64,000 nucleotides of DNA from Metridium senile (Eukaryota > Cnidaria > Anthozoa > Actiniaria > Metridiidae). Within the stretch, counting starts at the first letter, position 1, and the number at the start of each line of letters is the position of its first letter. The notes below the pieces were generated by a model. The model was not told where the DNA came from. It saw only the letters and a program-made list of their open reading frames with translations, and did no database searches. Positions 11,057 through 26,700 of the stretch are shown piece by piece. The position numbers and the translations under genes were made by a program. Location: contig OX459095.1 in the NCBI GenBank assembly GCA_949775045.1, positions 34,648,768 to 34,712,767 on the forward strand. Reading direction: 5' to 3'.

Positions 11057-11405
11057 TTTATATCAAACACTGATGCAGCCTACACTAGTTTACTCGCTAG
11101 TTTCCAAAGTTATCATTCATCGGTATTCAACAAGCTAAATACAAAAGTGATTAATTGTTTCAAAAAGTAAAAATAAGATAGTAGCCTTTAAAAAAAAAAA
11201 ATAATTAAAATTAAAAAAATTTATTTCTTTGTTTCCGAAATGTGAAATGATGAGTACCGTGAAACTTTTTATAATCACTTGTGTATTTATACTTACATTT
11301 GAAAATTCTACTTTATGCCATTATTTCCATATTGTAAGGGTGAAGCTGATTCAAGTAAAACACTGATGCTCATTTTATACTTTCCCTGGATTCTAACTGT
11401 GCTTT

Positions 11406-13094
11406 TTATATGCTCAAGTCATTGGGAAACTTCCTGTTTAAGAAACCTACAAATTCCTCTGACAGCTTTTTCTGTCCTATTTCTAATACATTAAGATACT
11501 GCTTGGGGACATGCTCATCATCTTTGCATGTATGTCCTGACCATGAATATGCCTTTGGTTCTTTTCTTGATTTGTCAGCAAACCATTGCTCTTTTAGTGC
11601 AAATTGTGAAACCTTTAGTTGGTCATAAAGTGAAGGTGGTGTGTAATGTTTCTTGGTGGTATGCACATCAAAAGCATCTCTGCTTCTGTACATGGACTTA
11701 TTGATTTCCAGTAGCCCACTGCTACAGGACAACAATTCAAGGACGTTGAAACTTGTCTGAGAGGATGCATACTCTTTAACTGGTTTGACCAGGTGGCCCT
11801 CAACCCACTCATCTCCAGCTATATTCTTTCCTCTTTTTCCACTCAAATTTACAGTTCTGTTTTGTTGGTACATTTTTCTGTACGCTAGCGGCCACTTAGC
11901 TATTGAATTGACTACCATAGTCAAACTTTCATCTCTGTAGTTAGTCTTTCCTAGAGCTGCATAGAGGGGAGGGCACTTCATCCAAACACCTTCAATGGCG
12001 ATGCCATTCCCGTGGCGAATTGATTCCTTATACCATCGGCTTAGAGGCATGAGCTCATTTACGATTTTAGATTGATACTCAAACTGCGCATCTTTAGACA
12101 TTTTCTCCTTCCAGACTGAAAACGTTTTCAGTAAAATATCATTGTGGCTTCCCGTTGTTCGATAACACTCTTCTAATTCGTTCTGTTTAGGAAAATCGTT
12201 CGACTCCTGAAAGGCTTTAAGCATTGCAATAGAAACCCCATCGTCAAAATCGAGTAGTGCTTCCTCATTGTTGTTGTAATTATTGTCTTTAAACTTGTCT
12301 TTAAATGAATTCTTATTTACCGTGGGGCGTTTCATTACATTTTCTAAAACGTGCCACAAACCACCATGGCCAGCAACCCGTGCAATGCACTCATTTATAT
12401 AGCCTCTATTATGAAAATCACCACCGCCCGGTGTATGACACGAGTAAACATCAGGGCACCGATTAACGCATCCCTGTATGTTGGCAGTGTTTTTTTGATC
12501 GCCTACATTGATGTTAAGGATTCGACCAAGGTTTTCGTCTGACCGCATTTCAAAGTCATTATCGTTGTTGCTGCCTTCACGATTAATGGATAGTTGAGAA
12601 AAAAGGTTCTGTATTACAATATCCTCTTCTCGTGTTTTTTCTTCAATAATTTGTATTATGTCGTCTCTTTCTAAAGCGCTCGCTATTTCTTTAGGAGAAG
12701 GAGTTGTTAAATAATCATCATCGTTTACGGTAGCTCCATTGTTAATCAAAAACATAGCAATGACAAACTGACCGTGATGGAGGGCTAATGTTAAAGGGGT
12801 CTGTCCTATGCCATCTTTCGCATTGATAAGTCCACCAGAAAAAACGAGGCATCTTACTAGTTTCACATGACCATCTTTTGCCGCTAAATGAAGAACAGTC
12901 CTCTCAAATTGATCAATCGCTGGAAGCCAGAGTTCTCTCTCCTCGTGAATTCTATGGTGAAGGGAATTCTCACCTAAGACTGCTTCTAACTGCTTCAATA
13001 GGCTACAAATACGTCCAATTCGAAGGTCTAATTCGTTGTTGGCTTCTTTAACTCCTATTTTAGCTCGTAAGTCAGACCAAGAAAGCTCGTTCAT
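11406..13094 (-). CDS. Ankyrin-repeat protein with DUF6589-like C-terminal half (tentative), intronless
   Basis: Single 562-codon frame. After a leucine-rich start there are two ankyrin-type units at about residues 64-127 (RTVLHLAAKDGHVKLVRCLV and QTPLTLALHHGQFVIAMFLI). These usually mediate protein binding. A low-complexity Asn/Asp-rich linker follows near residue 270. The C-terminal half contains LGKTNYRDE, then NRTVNLSGKRGKNIAGDEWVE. That arrangement recalls the last part of DUF6589-type, RNase H-like proteins (H/K-x-NY, then an acidic residue after GKxGKxI), but I cannot confirm it. The gene lies 0.95 kb downstream of the 691-aa gene on the same strand. No frame damage is seen, so it may be functional. 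Confidence 0.7.
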   Translation of the reverse strand: MNELSWSDLRAKIGVKEANNELDLRIGRICSLLKQLEAVLGENSLHHRIHEERELWLPAIDQFERTVLHLAAKDGHVKLVRCLVFSGGLINAKDGIGQTPLTLALHHGQFVIAMFLINNGATVNDDDYLTTPSPKEIASALERDDIIQIIEEKTREEDIVIQNLFSQLSINREGSNNDNDFEMRSDENLGRILNINVGDQKNTANIQGCVNRCPDVYSCHTPGGGDFHNRGYINECIARVAGHGGLWHVLENVMKRPTVNKNSFKDKFKDNNYNNNEEALLDFDDGVSIAMLKAFQESNDFPKQNELEECYRTTGSHNDILLKTFSVWKEKMSKDAQFEYQSKIVNELMPLSRWYKESIRHGNGIAIEGVWMKCPPLYAALGKTNYRDESLTMVVNSIAKWPLAYRKMYQQNRTVNLSGKRGKNIAGDEWVEGHLVKPVKEYASSQTSFNVLELLSCSSGLLEINKSMYRSRDAFDVHTTKKHYTPPSLYDQLKVSQFALKEQWFADKSRKEPKAYSWSGHTCKDDEHVPKQYLNVLEIGQKKLSEEFVGFLNRKFPNDLSI

Positions 13095-14048
13095 GCTTGG
13101 AAAGAAATACTCTAGAATGTAGCTAACAATTTCGGCTACAGGAAATCTGGAAAGGTGCGAGAAACACGTTAGCTGATTTTTCCCGCCAAATTGGAGATTC
13201 CGCGAATTCTTTACGTTTTCCCGCGACCAAGATAGCTAGACTAACGCAAAGCCTGAGAACAGTTAAACTCAGCACACAAGTAAACCTCTCTTATTAATAA
13301 AATCAGTGGATCGAATTCTTCCACTAGTCAACCGTTTATGTAACATATTTTTTAATAATCAGATTGATGTTATGCTGTAAGAATGGGAGATGGGAGTAGC
13401 ATCTTTTTTATATAACCACTTCAATTTTGTATATATACTCCGCGACGATCATAATCATACACAAATCACTTCAATTTTGTTACCTCACATTTACTTAGGT
13501 TACTTACGTGGATAGGGAAGGGACGTTTTCAGTTTTAGTGTTTTTTTAAAATTTCGACTTCCCTAAAAATATATTGATTTGAACACTTGTCATGAGACAG
13601 CATATTACATCTACTGATAGCTATTTTAACTGTTTCGGGTTTATTTATCCCTACCCAACAGTAATTTTGGATCGATTATATCCTGATGAAGTTTAAATTT
13701 TTAGCAGCGTTTTTCTATTGTTTTACACAACATTATTTCCTTCAAACAACGTTTTTTATAATCGACCCTTAAAACCAGTGCTCAAATTCTGAATAGTGTC
13801 GATTAAATAGAGAACAAAAGAATTTGCATAATTTAGCAGTATTTATGTTGCACACTTTTAGTGTTTGTACTATTTCAGAAAAAAAATTATTTGTTTTCTA
13901 TTGTTTTATTTTCACTATTTAGTACTAAAAATTAATATTTGTTTCACGGATTAAGTGCATGCGTTTACTCTAACTTCATATAGTGTAAGAAAATTTAGTT
14001 ATTTTTCATATGAAAAAATGATAAAAAGTACATAAAATTGAATTACTT
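13095..14048. other. Intergenic spacer
   Basis: Between the ankyrin gene start and the end of the 691-aa gene. Close to the ankyrin start on the minus side lies TTTTTCCCGCCAAATTGG (about 13175), an E2F-like string with an adjoining CCAAT-like sequence. This is a possible promoter element only. The rest is AT-rich with no exon. Confidence 0.4.
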
Positions 14049-18740
<4,692 letters not shown>

Positions 18741-18867
18741 GACAGTTTCAGTTACTTACTATACCGGGCTGAGTAAAATTGCTATCAAAACAATACGCAC
18801 GGGACCCCGGGTGACACTACAAGTCCACAAGGGTGACATTGCACGTCCACAGTGCTCGGTTTTTGGC

Positions 18868-18985
18868 AGGCGTCTCCTCTCCTCTTTCTCCTGTGGGGCC
18901 TCAGTCCCTCCCGGTCACTCGAGACAGGAAGCCCAATAAGAGGGGAAAAAAGAAAACGGAGCAGAGACGCCTGCGGAGGAGGCTA
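18868..18985. repeat. Imperfect palindrome, GGCAGGCGTCTC...GAGACGCCTGC
   Basis: The arms GGCAGGCGTCTCCTCTCC and the mirrored AGAGACGCCTGCGGAGGAGG flank a unique centre. The right part, with CTAGGTACTCTGTA next to it, resembles 7655-7690 in the SET/RecQ promoter region. It lies just upstream of the 691-aa gene. Confidence 0.6.
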
Positions 18986-19161
18986 GGTACTCTGTATATA
19001 CCTGAAATTTGAACAATCAGTAGTTGAATAATAATGTATCGATGTGTATTTTGATTTTTGCTTTTGCGACCCAAACTGATAGATGTAGAGATGATAAACA
19101 ATTTTTGCAAATAGAAGAAAAACTACTTGGATGCAAAAATAGTACATGTACAGAGGATATA

Positions 19162-19353
19162 AAGGCCTGGGCAAACGGCTTCAACATTGGTTCGATTTTG
19201 TTGAACGCTGTAGAATGGTTGTTGAACGATGTTGAACGTAGGGGGGAACGGTTACAAAAATGGTGAAATGGGGTGGCAAGCGGCTTCACCATTGCCATTC
19301 AACAAAACCGAAAGGATGTCGAAACAAATGCTGAAGCCGTTTTCCCGGGCCTT
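19162..19353. mobile_element. MITE-like element (family K)
   Basis: Left end AAGGCCTGGGCAAACGGCTTC; the reverse of the right end is AAGGCCCGGGAAAACGGCTTC. This gives about 26 bp of imperfect inverted repeat around a TTGAACG-rich centre. It is non-coding. Confidence 0.7.
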
Positions 19354-19629
19354 AAAAGTGATAGACTAACCCTGTACAAATGAGTCTGGACAAAAACAGC
19401 GGTTTTTGTGGGCTTACTTTCATTTAAGACATTGTTTTGCTTACTTTTTTTAACGTACAACATGATCTAATAATTAGATTCGCAGCCCTAATAGTGTGCG
19501 AATCAATAGCAGATGATGGCGAAGGGCGTGGTTTTTTTTTTTACTTTTGTCAAAGAAGCTATTAAGCTATGTTACTGTATAATAACAATGATATATAGCA
19601 CACATTGCATCATAGTTGATTAAGACTCT

Positions 19630-19969
19630 TTAAAAACACCTTAGCAGCCTCACCTTGACTCGTTGCTCATTGTTAGATCTTTTCGCGAGTTCTGAGGTGA
19701 GATACTTCAGATTCTTGTTAGTAGAAAAGTCTGCGGAAGCCGCGGAAGTTTGAACCGTTTGAGCAGTATTATTAGAAGACACCTAAACAAAAACAAATTG
19801 TCCATAAACAATCTGACCTTACTTAACTACCGCCCTCCTCTCACCCACGGTATTGTTGAAATACTCGTTTTACAAGCTCATCCCCAAACATACGTTGAAT
19901 AAGAGTTATAAACGTGGTATATGAGGTTTGTATTACATATGTATCATTATTACATATGTATTATTGTTG

Positions 19970-20012
<43 letters not shown>

Positions 20013-23000
20013 CATTATCATTATCATTATCATTATCATTATCATTATCATTATCATTATCATTATCATTATCATTATCATTATCATTATCATTATCATT
20101 ATCATTATCATTATCATTATCATAATAATAATAATAAACTTTATTCAACACAGAATACAAAAAGGAAAACCTTATTTACATTGTAGCTGTGCGTATAAAT
20201 AAATTAATAAATAAATAATTAAATTACTCTTAGACTATAAAACTATGTTATTATAAAATATATACGATAGAATACAAATAAAAATAAAAATTATCTCAAA
20301 TATTTGTCCAATAAGAATTTTTAAAAGCTTTAACAGTAGTTGATTTTTTTACATTTTCACCAAGGGAGTTAAACAGTTTAGCTGCAGAAAAGGAAAACGA
20401 GCGAAGGCCAGATCTAGAAGAAACTTTAGTCATATGTATATTATTTTTACAACGAGTATTATAGCTATGTACATCAGAATTCAGAGTAAATATTTTAGAT
20501 AAATAAGAAGGACAAAATCCATTTAAACATTTAAAAACAGTAAGACATTTATTAAAGTTCCACCTAGCAGTTAGCGTTATCCAACCAAGACTTTTTAGCA
20601 ATGTCTCTGTATGAGTCTCTCTGACTCTCTTTTGTAGGATAATTCGCGCTCCCCTTCTCTGCAGACGATGGAGTCTCTCAAGACTAGTGGGATCAGCATT
20701 AGTCCAAATTACATCGCAGTACTCGTATAAGGGCTGGATTAGGGATGTATGCAACTGTCGACAAGTGTCTACGTTTAGAAATTTCCTAATTCTACTCAAC
20801 AGACTTAGTCGACGTGAAATCTTTGCAGCAACAGTGTCTATATGGGAGTGCCAATTTAAATAAGAGTCAAATGTCAATCCAAGATATTTCATAGTATCTG
20901 TGAATTCTAGAGTGGATCCGTGAATCGATAGAATAGGTTTAGCGCACCTGGTAAGCCTCTGCCTACTTCCAAACAGCATCACCTTCGTCTTTTTACAGTT
21001 TACTAACAACTCATTGACATTGAACCAATTATTCAGGTGATTTAGATCTCGCTGAAGAGTAGATTGAATGTTACCAACATCTTTACCAGCAAAAAATAAT
21101 GCTGTATCATCAGCGTAAATTACAACTTTACTGTCCTTGACAACACTTGGCAAATCGTTTATGAATATTGTAAACAACAGTGGACCAAGTACTGATCCTT
21201 GTGGGACCCCCAGAGTAAGATCAAAGCAATCAGATAAAGTACCATTGACGCAGACAGATTGTGACCTTTGTTTCAGATAGTTATCGAACCAATTTAAGGT
21301 GTCACCGCGTATACCAATGTTCTCTAGCTTGTACTTTAGTAGAGGATGACTGACCATGTCGAATGCTTTGCTGAGGTCGAGAAAAATGGCACCTATGACA
21401 TTTCCTCTGACAACGTTCTTCAGGATATAATCTGAGACATCCAAAAGGGCAGTACATGTAGAATGTCCACGCCTGAAGGCAGATTGATGTGGAGAGAGAA
21501 TCCTATTAGATACCAAATGATCATGAACCTGCTGATGGACAGCACGTTCAAGAATTTTCATCACAACAGGAAGCACCGAGATAGGCCTGTAGTTATTTAC
21601 ATCAGTTAAATCACCAGATTTATGCAGAGGAGTAACAGTGGCCGACTTCCAGAACTTTGGTACTTCACCGGTCATAAGGGACAAATTATATATGGTGGTG
21701 AGAGGTTTGGCCAGGGTATCAGCACCAAGCTTCAGTAAACGAGTAGGAATGTTATTAAGACCAGAGGACTTTTTAACACGAAGTGAGGAAAGCTCCTTTC
21801 GCACAAAGTCAGATGATATTTTTTTGAAGGAAAAGTCAGATATGCCCGCAGCAGAACTGCTAAGAACTACACATGAACTGCCACTTGAAGATCCAAATGC
21901 ACCACGCAGTCGAGTTCCAATAGACGTGAAGAATTCATTGAAACAGCGAGCAATATTTGAATTATCAGTGTATCTCAATTCATCGTAGACAAGTTCATGC
22001 AAAGACTGTTTATTTTTCTTTGGGATCAGCTTTCTGATGGTTGACCAGATCTTGGAAGGGTCGTCGGCATCATTGGAAAGTAAGGTGTTATAATGATCCC
22101 GTTTAGCCTCATTGATAAGATTAGTAACCTTGTTTCTTGACTTTTTGTAGCGAACCCAATCCTCATTCGACTTAGATCTTACTGCTTTGCGTTTGCAAGT
22201 ACCTCGAGTTTTGATAGAAGTCCTAATTTCTTCGGTCATCCAAGGCGGTTGGCTACCACGAACACGAAGAGTACGTAGAGGAACAAATTTGTTACAGAGA
22301 TCTTCAAGAAAGGTCTTCATGCAGAACCAGGCATCATCAGGGTTATCAAAAAGGCTAACAGTATCCCAAGGAACATCTTCTAGGTCTTTATTAAAGGCTT
22401 TAGGATCAAAGTTCTTAAAACTGCGGACGTTGATCACCTTTGCTTTAGGTCGTGGAGTTTTGCAGGTCCTGTTACAGTAAATCAAATAATGATCACTGAT
22501 GGAGAGATCAAGGACACCAGAGTTGGACATACGATGACTTGCGTTGGTAAAAATTAGATCAATAGTAGTAGAAGAATGTGGCGTGACACGAGTTGGCTCC
22601 TTTATAAGTTGTTTAAGGCCAATGTCTTTCATCTTTTTGACAAAATCTTTTCCCTGTTTTGAAGCAGTGTCGCAATTAAAGTCTCCAAGCAAGTAAAATT
22701 CAGAGGTTTCGAAGTCAATATCCTCCACGTAATTAAGCAGTCTAGAATAGAAGGTAGTAACATCTGGAGGGCGATAAACAGAACCAATGAGCAAAGGTTT
22801 AGATCGTAGAAACTTGATGCTACAGAGAACTATTTCCAGGTCGTTAAAGTCAGAAGACAAGGAAATGCGATCGAAAACAAAACATCCCTTTAGATAAATA
22901 GCCGTTCCACCGCCATTTCGGTTCCTATCACGACGTTCCAATTGATAGCCGTCAATAAGAATTTCTTCATTAGAAATAGAGTCGTCCAACCAAGTCTCGG

Positions 23001-23701
23001 ATAAGGCTATGACATCTGGTTTAGTATCGTGGGTAAAAAGACGTAGCTCTTCAATATGTTTTATAACACTGCGGATATTCAAATGAGCCATTGTAAGACC
23101 CTTTATTTGTTTGAAGCTGAAACCATCAAGCGTGGCGGGAAATTTAAATTCAGAGTTTGCCAAGTTATTACTATCAGAAATGCAGTCATTTCCATCCGTT
23201 GATTCAAAAAATGAGCTGTTCACTGTAGGTAACAGACATTTGATGCAGAACCAGTCGTTATCTGGAGTTTGTAGTTCCGATATGCACTTTCGATGAAATG
23301 TAAACATACAACCAGAACAAGAAATATGGCGCTGATTCCTCCTAACCGTCGAAGTACAAGCTCCATATGTAGGTCGTCTAACAGTAGGTCCAGGGTTTAA
23401 ATTAATATCGTTAGATAGTAAAAGCAAAGTTGACGATAAATACGCGGATAAAGATACTTTGCCACGACCAAAAGAGCTTTTTAGACGCTTGACAGATCTC
23501 GACATCAACTGGATATTATGAACACTAGTGAGCTTGTTCAGGATTTCTTGACCAAAACGATGCTTGGGACTACTGAAATTACCGTACAATGACTGTAGGT
23601 AATTCAGATTTAAATTTGAATCACCATAAATCGGCTGTGTGATATATAGAGAGCGTAAAACAACGAAAATATTGAGAGCTAACAAAAGCCCTCTAACCGC
23701 C

Positions 23702-23732
<31 letters not shown>

Positions 23733-26700
23733 CATTATCATTATCATTATCATTATCATTATCATTATCATTATCATTATCATGATTATCATTATCATGA
23801 TTATCATTATCATGATTATCATTATCATGATTATCATTATCATGATTATCATTATCATGATTATCATTATCATGATTATCATTATCATGATCATTATTAT
23901 CATCATCATTATTATCATCATCATTATTATCATCATCATTATTATCATCATCATTATTATCATCATCATTATTATCATCATCATTATTATCATCATCATC
24001 ATTATCATTATCATTATTAAAATTATTATTATTATCATCATTATTATTATTGCTTCTCGGAAAAGGTGTATATGCTGGGTGAAAAATCGAGATTTTGATC
24101 ATTACCTATATCAATCATTCAATCAATCAATCAATCAACAACAATAATAATAATATGATATGATATGCTTTTGTGGTACATGACAGCTGTAGTAGCTTTG
24201 GACTAGTCGAGACAGCTGGCATATTCCTAGTTATTTAAGAGCGAGTCCGTGTGAAAACCATGCAAAATCGAAAAATGTGTCTACAACGGGTATCACCGAT
24301 TTCTTTCATTTTTGGCCGAGATATGTATTTTAGTGTAAATATTAACTGTGTGCAATATAAAACAAAAATATTAAATTCTCTAGCAGATATCGAGGTTTAA
24401 GGGAATGTAGTCAGACGAACGATAAAAATTGCTTGAAATTTACACCAACTTTACAAATCAATTTCTCTAAAAATATAGCTTTTTTCTTACCTGGAATTCG
24501 TACAGACCTACTACAACATATAATAAATACAACGACAGTATCAAAGTATCAAAAGAAAATTAAAGAATTTAAAGAAAATTTTTGCTTATTTACATATCAG
24601 GCTATGAAATCTACATTTTGAGTATGCATTCTTAACAATTCGATATACAAGATCCGGCAACTTTTTAAAACCACAAAGTTTGACTTTTATGTACAACTGA
24701 TAATGGTTAACAAATACAAAGAAAAAAATTTCTGTAAAGTTTTAAGGGTGAAGAGATACAGTATCACGAATTTCGCGTTTTTACATGTATCCAATCATAA
24801 GACTAATGACCATTTGCGACTAAAAAAGCCGATAAGTTTTAAAATACTTACCTAAAAACAACAGCTAATGTAGTAGGGCGATTTAAGAAGTCATAAATGT
24901 ACAATGTTAAAATATTTTAACTATACGCTGTTTTTTATTTTTTTTATTTTCCGAAACTATGAGAAATACACACAAAAACATGCCGAGTTTGCATCAACGA
25001 TAATGCTAAGCTGATCAAATGGTTCAAATTACAACAAAGAGCCTTGAGTTGATTTTAACATGTATAAATATTCGAAACTTACATCTTTAAGACAGCAGAT
25101 TCGTAAAATAAAAGTCGAAAACGTGGAAATTATCCAAATGACAACGACAGCGTAGCCAAGAATGATTATCAGTACTAAACAATCAACTGTCATGAACTGG
25201 TTCCCGGTCGTTAACCATTTTAGAGTTAACTTTCAGAAAAGCATGTTATTATGACATAAAAAATGGAATGAAATAATAGTGATAATAACAATAAAATAAA
25301 ATAATGCCGGCCCAACAGAGATCGTAAAGTGAGTTAGCAATTCTCTTCCGTCAAACAAATTGTCTATTAAAATATTTGCATACTAATGTCAGTGAAAACA
25401 AATTTTAGCCTAACGATGTATTCTACGGGTATCAGAACTAAATAAATGTATATTTTTTGGACCAACTATTCTTTTTGAAATAATATTTTTTACCTAGCTG
25501 TTTTTTTTGTTCACATTGTCAGTTGTTTATAGTAATTATCACTAGACTAGACCAATTATGTTTGATTGACGGAAGAGAATCGCTTCACAGTCCTTTGGCG
25601 GGAATGGCAAGTATTTTAATACTTAAAAATCGATGGTAATCCAGATTTATCTTATTCACTCTCTAGATATCTCAACGTAAAAAAGAAACAGCTCAATTCA
25701 AAGCTCTTCAATACTAGTTGTCAATATATATAGTATTCAATGAAAATTCCTTTAAACGATAATAAACTATTTAGTATTTTTAATTTCACCGAAACTCAGA
25801 TGGGATCGAAAATGCAACCCTTACTTAGATGTAACAATACCTTGACCAATTTCGCATAACATTCTCCATGTTTCGAATATCTCTTGAGAAGTACGCTTTG
25901 CATGTCCACCTCTGGCAGGCTTTTATTTAGAATCGTGTGGAGGATGCTTACAGACCTGACTGGGACGCCAGCCTAAACCAAAGTGGTCTCTATGCAGCGG
26001 ACATATTGTCATATCATCTGTATTTTCAGTTTTAAAAACACCAGCTCTTAAAGGACAAAGTTCCCTCTCGTACTTCACATCTTTGGAAGAAGTTTTTAAA
26101 CAGCCAAGTAGATGGGTGCAGATAATCTTTGTACAAGATTTTAAAGGTAGCAAAACAAAACAGGTGTCATTGTTTCTTCGAGAACTTCCATAATTTTCCA
26201 CAGAAAGATTGTGAAAAGAGAAAACCGCCATAAAATAATTACTGTATGTCAAAATTAACCTCAACTAATGCACGTAAAATGAGAATTAATCTTGGTGTCT
26301 ACCAAACATGCCAATTAGTCGAATGTCAATTTCAAATTTATGCAAAACAACAAAGAGAACACTTGAAGCAAAATGTATGTCTTTTATTAAAATGTGTCTT
26401 GCTAGAATTTTAACAATATATTTTCATGAAAACGTATTCATATCCCTGGAGAGTGATCATAATCAGGAAAATAATAAATCAAACAGGTTACATAGTTTTA
26501 TATAGTACACTGTTACTTTGTCTGTTTCTGTTTTTAGCAACCACATGAGTTCAATAATTTCTTTAACATGTTGTGTGTGAGGTTAATAAATGCATAATTC
26601 TAATACTGTAAAAATTATTTTATTTCAAAAAATGATAATATTGTACATGTGAAAAAAATATTATGAAATATCGTTTTTACCAGACATAGGAAAGCCGAAG

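Larger units (their letters stand above)
9865..11405. other. Gene-free spacer
   Basis: This is the 3' flank of the RecQ gene, with GAATAAACAG (about 10024) as a possible poly(A) signal, followed by repeats. The tandem and palindromic parts are listed separately. I see no exon. Confidence 0.6.

Noticed and set aside
19024..19298. Plus- and minus-strand frames over 19.0-19.3 kb
   Set aside because: They lie on the family K inverted-repeat element and show no conserved motif.
23506..24102. Poly-Asp/Asn N-terminus on the LINE frame
   Set aside because: The frame stays open only because the hexanucleotide array has no stop in that phase. The protein most likely starts at the ATG at 23505.
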